A DNA stretch of 6,310 bases from Trebonia sp030042015 (GTDB lineage Bacteria; Actinomycetota; Actinomycetes; Streptosporangiales; Streptosporangiaceae): the NCBI RefSeq assembly GCF_030042015.1, contig NZ_JASIAL010000354.1, forward strand, positions 1-6,310, in the 5' to 3' direction. The notes under the pieces are model-generated. The model saw nothing but the letters and a program-made list of their open reading frames with translations. It had not been told where the DNA came from and did no database searches. The translations under genes were made by a program, and so were the position numbers. Position 1 is the first letter of the stretch. Each line of letters begins with the position of its first letter. Shown here piece by piece: positions 1-5,213 of the stretch.

Positions 1-1
1 C

Positions 2-469
2 GTGCTGACCGACCGGGGCGAGTTCCGCTTCTACGACAAGAAACTCCCCGCGATGACCAAGGCGCCGGCGCTGAGCGCGGCGTCGGTAGACCAATTCGTG
101 CGGAAAGTCAGCGCGCTCGGCGTCTGGGTTCGCTTCGGGAAAAAGCGCTACACCATGTGGTTCACCGGTGAGCCGTCTCCTGAGCGCCGTTCGGCTGGCA
201 TCGAGGAAAAGACCGGCCAGGGCGCAGATATGGTCAGCGGTGCCGGGTCCGTCATCGCGGCTGCCGGAGCCGGCCTAGGGCAAGGGGTCGCCGCGGCCGG
301 CAACGTGGTCAGTGCGGGGGTGGGCATTATCCAGCTGTACCGGATGGTCCGTAACCGGAAGCGGCGGGCCGCCGTCAAGGCCGCCTGGTATCCCGTGCTC
401 AGGGGCGTACGGCCCTGGCACCTGATCAACGCGGCAGGTGAAGCCCCGGCGCAGGAGCCGCGAACGTGA
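2..469 (+). CDS. Hypothetical protein with one Ala/Gly-rich membrane-type segment (probably 5'-truncated)
   Basis: I do not recognise this protein. The frame is open from the window edge. The first codon is a GTG at position 2, so the true start probably lies upstream; 155 residues are visible, ending at a TGA at 467-469. The first 60 or so residues are mixed, basic and aromatic (for example FGKKRYTMWF at 45-54). Residues about 78-113 form a long Ala/Gly/Val-rich hydrophobic stretch with GxxxG-like spacing (G91, G95). A strongly basic cluster, RMVRNRKRR (114-122), follows directly. By the positive-inside rule this predicts a single membrane helix with its C-terminal side in the cytoplasm. The tail is short and Pro/Ala-rich. 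It runs convergently toward the HAD gene. Coding status is well supported by third-position GC; function is unknown. Confidence 0.6.
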   Translation: MLTDRGEFRFYDKKLPAMTKAPALSAASVDQFVRKVSALGVWVRFGKKRYTMWFTGEPSPERRSAGIEEKTGQGADMVSGAGSVIAAAGAGLGQGVAAAGNVVSAGVGIIQLYRMVRNRKRRAAVKAAWYPVLRGVRPWHLINAAGEAPAQEPRT

Positions 470-543
470 GGGGAACCCGGCGGGGTCCACCGGGGACCGG
501 TGCGGCTCGTCGCCGGTGTTCAGCAGCAAGAGCTCCCGAATCG

Positions 544-635
544 TTGAGCGAGGACCAGACCGCCTTCGACTTCGAGCCAGGGGACCCCACGGTCGAGATC
601 CGCAACATGTCGCGCCTACGGCGCGGCCTGGATTA
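544..635 (+). pseudogene. Possible gene remnant or 5' fragment in the gap before the HAD gene
   Basis: From a TTG at 544 the + frame reads LSEDQTAFDFEPGDPTVEIR and then NMSRLRRGLDYI. Almost every codon in this stretch ends in G or C and the composition looks like a real N-terminus. The bases just before it (466-540, same frame) show no third-position GC preference. From about 636 the frame runs antisense to the HAD gene and stays open to a TGA at 871-873. That part is probably a shadow, because its third positions mirror those of the HAD gene. The simplest reading is the start of a gene whose 3' part was lost when the HAD gene came to lie here. A GTG at 466 overlapping the upstream TGA (GTGA), with AGGAG at 453-457, could be an alternative translation entry. 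No family is recognised; the - strand of the same segment is also open. Confidence 0.25.
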
Positions 636-1364
636 CATCAGGCCGGCGAGTTCGGTAATGGACGATACGGACAGGTCCCACGACTGGGTGGCAATGCCGG
701 CCCCGGGAATCCCCGGCCCTTGCTCCAGGGGCCTGGAGATGAACGCCGCCGCCAGGCCCGCCTGGCGGGCGGCTGCGAGGTCGGCCTCGTGCGCTGCGGC
801 CAGCATGATTTCCCCCGGCTCAAGCCCGAGCGCATTGGCCGGCCGCAGGTACGCCTCCATGGCCGGCTTGTAGGCCTTTGTCAGGTCCGAGCCGAGGATC
901 AGGTCCCACGGCAGCCCGCCCGCCTTCGCCATGTCGAGCAGCAGGGAAGTGTTCCCGTTCGACAGCGGTCCGACAATGTAATCCCGCTTCAGCGCAGTGA
1001 TCCCCGGAACGCTGTCGGGCCACGGCGGCAGGAAGTGCCAGGCACGGTTGAGTTCGTCAAGCGCCGCCGCATCAAAACGCCCCGGATCGAGCCCGAGGTC
1101 CGCAAGGACGCCGTCGAGGTTCTCCCGGTGCGGCACGTCCAGCGAGGCAAAGGGCCGCTGTCCGGTACTGACCCGTCGCATCGCTGGCACGTACCGGGAC
1201 CGCCAGGCATCGGCGAACGCGTCGGCGTCGAGTTCGAGGCCGTGCTCGCCGGCGAACCGGCGGGCGGCCGCGGCGACCCCGGTCCGCCAGTCGACCACAG
1301 TGCCGAACACGTCGAACAGCACGGCCCTGACGGCCTGAGCGGTGGACACGGGGGTGAATGCCAC
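633..1364 (-). CDS. HAD-superfamily hydrolase, haloacid dehalogenase type II family
   Basis: This 243-residue cytosolic protein has the normal length and all four HAD motifs. Motif I is FDVFGTVVDW with the nucleophile Asp18. An Arg follows at 55 in the AWR context, matching Arg41 of L-2-haloacid dehalogenases. Motif II is LSNG (Ser135-Asn136), motif III is Lys166 in YKP with Tyr172 six residues on, and motif IV is AAAHEADLAAA with Asp195. Type II enzymes hydrolyse L-2-haloalkanoates to D-2-hydroxyalkanoates through an Asp ester. Two positions that are Ser and Asn in characterised enzymes (Ser175, Asn177) are Ala190 and His192 here, so the substrate may not be a haloacid. The start is GTG at 1364; a TGA lies in frame five codons upstream and no strong ribosome binding site is seen. 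It ends with TAA and is divergent from the epoxide hydrolase pair. Family assignment is firm; substrate is open. Confidence 0.9.
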   Translation of the reverse strand: MAFTPVSTAQAVRAVLFDVFGTVVDWRTGVAAAARRFAGEHGLELDADAFADAWRSRYVPAMRRVSTGQRPFASLDVPHRENLDGVLADLGLDPGRFDAAALDELNRAWHFLPPWPDSVPGITALKRDYIVGPLSNGNTSLLLDMAKAGGLPWDLILGSDLTKAYKPAMEAYLRPANALGLEPGEIMLAAAHEADLAAARQAGLAAAFISRPLEQGPGIPGAGIATQSWDLSVSSITELAGLM

Positions 1365-1529
1365 CGTGCCAGCATCTCATCCTGGCGGCCGTACCGGGCA
1401 GAATCTCCTGTCGGCATGATGACGCCGGGCCTCCGGCACGCTCCTGCGGGGGCTCTCCGCCCAATCGCAGGCCAGGGTACGGCCGGCATGGCCAGGGCAA
1501 AAAACCCAGGGAGGTGACCGGCGCGGCAT

Positions 1530-1544
1530 GCCCGTGCCACGGGC
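1530..1544. repeat. 15-base inverted repeat GCCCGTG-C-CACGGGC, candidate operator
   Basis: Two perfect 7-base arms flank a single central C. It lies about 100 bases before the epoxide hydrolase start. The 8-mer CCGTGCCA inside it also occurs at 1364-1371, over the HAD start. A compact dyad in a divergent promoter region is a reasonable site for a dimeric repressor, but such arms are not rare in DNA this GC-rich, and no regulator gene is present. Confidence 0.3.
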
Positions 1545-1563
1545 CACCCTGAGGGAACACACA

Positions 1564-1607
1564 GCGTCCGGCTGGCGGACGCCGGGCCGGAGCCGACCGG
1601 TCCGGCC
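1564..1607 (+). repeat. Two consecutive GC-rich hairpins in the epoxide hydrolase leader
   Basis: The first is GCGTCCG (1564-1570) and CGGACGC (1576-1582), a 7-bp stem with a 5-base loop. The second is GGCCGGA (1585-1591) and TCCGGCC (1601-1607), a 7-bp stem with a 9-base loop that itself contains ACCGG. They are three bases apart and end 37 bases before the epoxide hydrolase ATG. If the leader is transcribed they would fold strongly. No T-run follows, so they are not ordinary intrinsic terminators. An attenuating or RNA-stabilising role is inference. Confidence 0.3.
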
Positions 1608-1644
1608 ATCCTCGCCGGCCACCAGTCCAGGCAGGTGGAGAGTT

Positions 1645-2889
1645 ATGCCCAGCGAAACTGGCATCCGTCCCTTCCGGGCCGACGTGCCCGACGAAGCGAT
1701 CGCCGACCTTCGGGGGCGCATCGCCGCAGCGCGCTGGCCGTCCAGAGAGCTGGTCACAGACCGGTCGCAGGGCGTACAGCTGGCAACGATCCGGGAGCTC
1801 GCCCGCTATTGGACGGACGATTACGACTGGCGCAGCTGCGAAGCGAGGCTGAACGCGCTGCCCCAGTTCAGGACCGAGATCGACGGTCTGGACGTCCACT
1901 TCATCCACGTCAAGTCGCCGCACGCGGACGCGTTGCCGCTGATCATCACGCACGGCTGGCCCGGCTCGGTGATCGAGCTGCTTCAGGTCATCGGCCCGCT
2001 CACCGACCCGACCGCGCACGGCGGCTCCGCCGAGGACGCGTTCGACCTGGTGCTGCCCTCGCTGCCCGGTTACGGCTTCTCCGCCGAGCCGGCCGAGGTC
2101 GGCTGGGACCCCGGCCGCATCGCGCGAGCGTGGGCGGTGCTGATGGGCCGTCTTGGTTATACCCGGTACGTCGCTCAGGGCGGCGACCAGGGCGCCGCCA
2201 TCACCGACGCGATGGGGGGCCAGGCACCCGTGGGGCTGGCCGGCATCCACCTGAACTTCCTCAGGCAGGCGGTGGGCAGCGTCAGCGGCCTGCCGGCAGA
2301 CTCTGCGGAAGAACGCGCAGCGCTCGCCGCGATCAGCGCCTTCAGGACCAGCGGCTTCGGCTACTTCTTGGAGCAGGCCACGCGGCCGCAGACGATCGGT
2401 TACGCCCTGCTGGATTCGCCGGTCGCGCTTGCGGCCTGGATGCTCGACCACGACACCGACAGCTACTACAAGATCTCCCGCGCGTTTGTCGACGGCCAGC
2501 CTGCGGGCAATCTCACCCGGGACCACATCCTGGACAACATCACGCTGTACTGGCTGACGGGCACCGGGGCCTCGGCAGCCCGCTCGTACTGGGAGGGCGG
2601 ACGAGCCGCGGCCCGTGCGGCCGGGCAGGCTCCTGCGCAGGTCACACTCCCGGTCAGCTTCACCACGTTCCCCGGCGAGATCTTCCGGGCCCCGCGCAGC
2701 TGGGTCGAGACGATCTACCCCCACGTCATCTACTTCGACGAAGCCGCCAAAGGCGGCCACTTCGCGGCCTGGGAGGAGCCGCAGCTGTTCTCTGAACAAA
2801 TCCGGGCAGGCTTCCGGCCGCTCCGCCAGTTGACGCCACACGGGGGCATGAATGATCCCTCGCGCGACGAGAAGGGACACAGATCATGA
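1645..2889 (+). CDS. Epoxide hydrolase, microsomal type (EHN domain + alpha/beta-hydrolase), copy 1
   Basis: This 414-residue soluble enzyme should open epoxides to vicinal diols through an Asp ester. The EHN domain (about residues 5-110) includes IRPF, SQGVQLAT, DYDWRSCEA and LNALPQF. The hydrolase core has the oxyanion-hole motif HGWPGS, nucleophile Asp181 in GGDQG, charge-relay Glu345 in FPGE, and His372 in GGHFAAWE. Tyr240 and Tyr315 match the epoxide-protonating pair Tyr299 and Tyr374 of mammalian microsomal enzyme. There is no N-terminal membrane anchor. The residue after the nucleophile is Gln182 instead of the common Trp, which may alter substrate choice. I chose ATG 1645 because IRPF then sits near the N-terminus as in copy 2, with GGAG at 1637-1640. 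An upstream in-frame ATG (1528) adds 39 Arg/Pro-rich residues and is unlikely. The last roughly 20 residues have no counterpart in copy 2. The stop overlaps copy 2 as ATGA. Confidence 0.92.
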   Translation: MPSETGIRPFRADVPDEAIADLRGRIAAARWPSRELVTDRSQGVQLATIRELARYWTDDYDWRSCEARLNALPQFRTEIDGLDVHFIHVKSPHADALPLIITHGWPGSVIELLQVIGPLTDPTAHGGSAEDAFDLVLPSLPGYGFSAEPAEVGWDPGRIARAWAVLMGRLGYTRYVAQGGDQGAAITDAMGGQAPVGLAGIHLNFLRQAVGSVSGLPADSAEERAALAAISAFRTSGFGYFLEQATRPQTIGYALLDSPVALAAWMLDHDTDSYYKISRAFVDGQPAGNLTRDHILDNITLYWLTGTGASAARSYWEGGRAAARAAGQAPAQVTLPVSFTTFPGEIFRAPRSWVETIYPHVIYFDEAAKGGHFAAWEEPQLFSEQIRAGFRPLRQLTPHGGMNDPSRDEKGHRS

Positions 2890-4103
2890 GCACCGACACT
2901 GCTGCCATGAACGCGGATCCGGCCATCCGGCCGTTTCATGTCGAGATCGCCGACGAAGAGGTCGCCGATCTTCGGCGGCGGATCGCGGCGTGGCGGCCGC
3001 CCGAGCGGGAGCCTGTCAATGATCAGTCACAGGGCGTGCAGCTCGCCACGGTGCAGGACCTCGCGAGCTACTGGGCCGCGGACTACGACTGGCGCAGCTG
3101 CGAGGCGAAGCTGAACGCGCTCCCGCAGTTCATTACGGAGATCGACGGACTGGACATCCACTTCATCCACGTCCGCTCCGGGCGCGACGACGCGCTGCCG
3201 CTGATCGTCACGCACGGCTGGCCCGGCTCGGTCATCGAGCAGCTGAAGATCATCGAGCCGCTCACCGATCCCGCCGGACACGGCGGGATCGGGTCGGACG
3301 CATTCGATGTGGTGATTCCGTCGCTACCGGGCTACGGGTTCTCGGGCAAGCCCGCCGCGGCCGGCTGGGGCACCGACCGCATCGCGCGCGCGTGGGCGGT
3401 GCTGATGGAACGGCTCGGCTATACGCGCTACGTCGCCCAAGGCGGCGACTGGGGCACCGCGGTTTCGGCCGCGCTGGCCCGCCAGGCGCCCGCCGGGCTG
3501 CTCGGCATCCACGTCAACTTCGCACAGATGGTTCCGCTCGACGTGCTCGGTCACATCCGCAACGGCGAGCCCGCGCCGGCCGGTCTGTCGGACGCGGAGA
3601 AGCGCGCCTACGGGCAGGTCGCGTTCGCGACGTATCACCGCGGGTACGGCGTTATCCAGGGCACGCGCCCGCAGACGATCGGCTACAGCCTCGCCGATAC
3701 GCCCGTCGGCCTGGCGGCCTGGCTCCTGGACCACGACTCGGGCACGTATGCGCACCTGGCCCAGCTGTTCGCCGGGCAGCCCTACGGTGCCATCACGCGC
3801 GATGACTGGCTCGACAACACCACGCTGTACTGGCTCACGAACACCGCGACATCCGCGGCACGGCTGTACTGGCAGCAAGCCGTCACCGGCCAGAACTTCT
3901 ACGCCCCTGCCGACGTTTCCCTCCCGGCGGCCGTCACGGTGTTCCCGGAGGAGTACGTCACCGCGCCGCGCAGCTGGACCGAGAAGGCGTACCACAAGCT
4001 GATCTACTTCAACCAAGCCGGACGAGGCGGCCACTTCGCCGCCTGGGAACAACCGCAGCTGCTTGCCGAGGAGCTGCGCGCGGCGTTCCGCACACTGCGC
4101 TGA
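2886..4103 (+). CDS. Epoxide hydrolase, microsomal type (EHN domain + alpha/beta-hydrolase), copy 2
   Basis: This 405-residue paralogue follows copy 1 by an ATGA overlap, which implies translational coupling; AAGGGA lies at 2872-2877. It keeps the full catalytic set: HGWPGS, nucleophile Asp188 in the standard GGDWG, lid Tyr254 and Tyr328, Glu356 in FPEE, and His383 in GGHFAAWE. The EHN part and the core before the lid match copy 1 at most positions, including long runs of identical DNA, so the pair arose by duplication. The lid entry (about residues 210-250, with PLDVLGHIRNGEPAPAGLSD) is largely different from copy 1, so the two probably accept different epoxides. Met8 (ATG at 2907) gives the same N-terminal spacing as copy 1 but lacks a ribosome binding site, so the overlap start is preferred. 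It should be active as an epoxide hydrolase; the physiological substrate is not evident. Confidence 0.94.
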   Translation: MSTDTAAMNADPAIRPFHVEIADEEVADLRRRIAAWRPPEREPVNDQSQGVQLATVQDLASYWAADYDWRSCEAKLNALPQFITEIDGLDIHFIHVRSGRDDALPLIVTHGWPGSVIEQLKIIEPLTDPAGHGGIGSDAFDVVIPSLPGYGFSGKPAAAGWGTDRIARAWAVLMERLGYTRYVAQGGDWGTAVSAALARQAPAGLLGIHVNFAQMVPLDVLGHIRNGEPAPAGLSDAEKRAYGQVAFATYHRGYGVIQGTRPQTIGYSLADTPVGLAAWLLDHDSGTYAHLAQLFAGQPYGAITRDDWLDNTTLYWLTNTATSAARLYWQQAVTGQNFYAPADVSLPAAVTVFPEEYVTAPRSWTEKAYHKLIYFNQAGRGGHFAAWEQPQLLAEELRAAFRTLR

Positions 4104-4155
4104 AACGCCGCGCGCGTGCGCAGACATCGGGCCATTGTGCCGCGCTGGCGTCCGC

Positions 4156-4175
4156 CTGCCGTTCGGCTACGGCAG
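4156..4175 (+). terminator. Hairpin after the epoxide hydrolase pair, possible weak terminator
   Basis: CTGCCGT (4156-4162) and ACGGCAG (4169-4175) form a perfect 7-bp stem with the 6-base loop TCGGCT, 53 bases after the copy 2 stop. The following bases are ATCATTGACC, with no T-run. Actinobacterial terminators often lack a T-run, so this is plausible but not proven. It lies directly before a candidate promoter, which supports a transcription-unit boundary here. Confidence 0.35.
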
Positions 4176-4179
4176 ATCA

Positions 4180-4208
4180 TTGACCTAGCCATTCGGCCGC
4201 GTCAGTCT
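4180..4208 (+). promoter_or_regulatory. Candidate sigma-70-type promoter for the 97-residue protein gene
   Basis: TTGACC (4180-4185) is a near-consensus -35. After 17 bases comes CAGTCT (4203-4208), a weak -10 that keeps the A at position 2 and the T at position 6. This predicts transcription from about 4215, giving a leader of roughly 75 bases before the ATG at 4292. It sits just after the hairpin. The -10 is poor, so confidence is modest. Confidence 0.3.
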
Positions 4209-4291
4209 GAAGTGACATGGTGCCGGGGAAGCGCGGCTGCCGCGGTCAGAGTGCAGTGCGCGACGCTGAAAGGAACGGTTCGGAAGAGATC

Positions 4292-4585
4292 ATGAGGGTG
4301 GAAGTGAGCCCTGCGGCCGCTGGGCTGATCCGCCAGCATGGCGGACGGCTGTGGGTCTGGGCAGCCCGTCCCCCGATGTGCTGTGGCGGTACGCCGGCCT
4401 TCATGCACGCAGCTACCGAGCAGCCGCCCGGCCTGTCCGGGTTCACCCTCGTGTCCGACGCGGAGCAGGCAATCTGGTTCCGGGCACCCGCGGGCAGGTT
4501 TCCTGACGTGCTGGAGATCGGCGTGCGGGGCCGGCGCCGCCCCCGCGTCGAGGCCTACTGGGACGGGTGCCTGATCATGCTCTGA
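4292..4585 (+). CDS. Small conserved-looking protein with Cys-Cys-Gly-Gly motif, function unknown
   Basis: The protein has 97 residues and no signal peptide or membrane segment. It opens RVEVSPAAAGLI, followed by a beta-strand-like RLWVWA, then PPMCCGGTP (Cys30, Cys31), a central FTLV/AIWF region, LEIGVRGRRRPRVEAYWDGC with Cys93, and a hydrophobic end LIML. The order SPAAA...I, GG.L.V, a Cys motif, and a late Gly-Cys near the C-terminus loosely recalls A-type Fe-S carriers (HesB/IscA). The Cys pattern is not canonical, so metal or cluster binding is only a suggestion. I chose ATG 4292 because GGAAGAG (4282-4288) precedes it and the residues upstream in frame look non-coding. It lies 188 bases after the epoxide hydrolases and 175 before the RidA gene, probably as its own unit. 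I recall similar hypothetical proteins in actinobacteria but know of no assigned role. Confidence 0.75.
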   Translation: MRVEVSPAAAGLIRQHGGRLWVWAARPPMCCGGTPAFMHAATEQPPGLSGFTLVSDAEQAIWFRAPAGRFPDVLEIGVRGRRRPRVEAYWDGCLIML

Positions 4586-4608
4586 CGGGCGGCAACGTTG
4601 TCCTGTCA
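4583..4608. repeat. Imperfect dyad centred on CAACGTTG, overlapping the stop codon
   Basis: The perfect 8-base palindrome CAACGTTG (4593-4600) is flanked by TGAC (4583-4586, which includes the stop) and GTCA (4605-4608), with nearly symmetrical GG and CC tracts between. It could act as a 3' structure for the small protein gene or as an operator for the RidA gene downstream. The rest of the 4609-4745 gap shows no clear promoter or coding sequence. Confidence 0.25.
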
Positions 4609-4760
4609 GGGGTTGTCGCTGCCATCGTCACCTTGTTCCGCCCGGGCCCGCTTGCGGTCCGGCCCTGCGGGGGCCGATGATGCCGGTGAGACTGGCTCGG
4701 GCCGCGGCCCGGGTGCCCGTAGCGGACGTGAGCGGCCGGGGAACCAGGAGGGACGAGAAG

Positions 4761-5147
4761 ATGGCACGTCGGTCGATCGAGGTACCAGGCCTGCGGCATA
4801 GCGCGCCGATCCCCCAGGCTTCGGTGGTGGGGAACCTGCTGGTCTCCGGGGGCATCAGTCCCGTGGACCCGGAGACAGGAGCGACTCCGGAGGGCACCGA
4901 CGAGCAGGTCGCCGTGGCTTTCGCCAACGTCCGGCGGGTGCTCGCGGCGGCCGGCGGCACTGTGGGCGACGTCGTTAAGTGCACCGTCTTCGTGCCGGAC
5001 AGGGCCATCCGCCCGGTCGTCGACAAGTACTGGGTCGAGATGTTCCCTGACGAGGCGAGCCGGCCCGCGCGGCACATGCTGCGCGCCGAGCTGCAAGGCG
5101 GCATGCAGCTCCAGCTGGAGATCATCGCCGTACTCGGGCAGGGGTGA
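4761..5147 (+). CDS. RidA family protein (Rid/YjgF/UK114), likely enamine/imine deaminase
   Basis: The protein has 128 residues, the family's usual length, and should form the standard homotrimer with active sites between subunits in the cytosol. RidA proteins hydrolyse reactive enamine/imine intermediates to 2-keto acids. Visible family marks are LVSGGISPVDPETG (27-40), FANVRRVLAAAGGTVGDVVK (54-73), TVFVPD, and the C-terminal block RPARHMLRAEL followed by LQLEIIAV. Arg104 matches the catalytic Arg105 of E. coli RidA and Glu120 is also present. The Tyr of the usual GPY motif (Tyr17 in E. coli) is Ile17 here in APIPQA, so this may be a Rid subgroup with different activity. The start is fixed by AGGAGG at 4746-4751, nine bases before the ATG; a longer in-frame form from 4677 is unlikely. 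The enolase-superfamily gene follows 66 bases downstream in the same frame. Confidence 0.92.
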   Translation: MARRSIEVPGLRHSAPIPQASVVGNLLVSGGISPVDPETGATPEGTDEQVAVAFANVRRVLAAAGGTVGDVVKCTVFVPDRAIRPVVDKYWVEMFPDEASRPARHMLRAELQGGMQLQLEIIAVLGQG

Positions 5148-5165
5148 ACTGATCGGGGCATCCCA

Positions 5166-5184
5166 CCGTCGGGCCAGTCGACGG
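5166..5184 (+). other. Small hairpin in the RidA-enolase intercistronic gap
   Basis: CCGTCG (5166-5171) and CGACGG (5179-5184) form a 6-bp stem with a 7-base loop. No T-run follows. In a 66-base gap between probably co-transcribed genes it could be an mRNA processing or partial attenuation element, or chance in GC-rich DNA. Confidence 0.2.
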
Positions 5185-5213
5185 GGAGCGGCGACGGGCG
5201 ACATCATGATCGG

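Larger units (their letters stand above)
1365..1644. promoter_or_regulatory. Divergent intergenic control region between HAD and epoxide hydrolase genes
   Basis: This 280-base gap must carry the promoters for the leftward HAD gene and the rightward epoxide hydrolase pair. I see no convincing TTGACA/TATAAT-type pair for the rightward transcript. A short A-run lies at about 1500-1504. A near-perfect Shine-Dalgarno, AGGGAGGTGA, sits at 1508-1517, but the next ATG (1528) is 13 bases beyond its GGAGG core. Three inverted repeats crowd the 3' half and are listed separately. The small open frames here have poor composition, so I read the region as non-coding leader. Confidence 0.5.

Noticed and set aside
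1474..1501. Possible leftward promoter for the HAD gene (TTGCCC ... TACCCT on the - strand)
   Set aside because: The spacer is only 15 bases and the -35 is weak. It could be real but is not better than chance here.
438..1517. A 359-codon + strand frame across the HAD gene
   Set aside because: It is antisense to the HAD gene, whose motifs I-IV are all readable on the - strand. The + product is Arg/Gly/Pro-rich without motifs.
1514..1552. 12-codon Cys-containing open frame (GTG start, ...CPCHGPP) as a leader peptide
   Set aside because: Its start lies inside the Shine-Dalgarno-like sequence itself, with no ribosome binding site of its own, and nothing ties it to cysteine control.
1528..1644. 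39-residue N-terminal extension of epoxide hydrolase copy 1 from ATG 1528
   Set aside because: The extension is Arg/Pro/Ser-rich with no signal peptide or conserved block. Copy 2 and the family start about ten residues before IRPF. The Shine-Dalgarno is 13 bases from this ATG, which is too far.
1072..2880. A 602-codon open frame on the - strand
   Set aside because: It runs antisense to the epoxide hydrolase and part of the HAD gene in another frame. Its Arg/Gly/Pro-rich composition has no family motif; it is an artefact of high GC content.
4677..4760. Extended RidA start at ATG 4677
   Set aside because: The added 28 residues are basic and not part of the RidA fold, whereas ATG 4761 has AGGAGG nine bases upstream and gives the family's normal length.
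5203..5210. Palindrome ATCATGAT just before the enolase-superfamily start
   Set aside because: An 8-base palindrome is short enough to occur by chance and has no partner site nearby.
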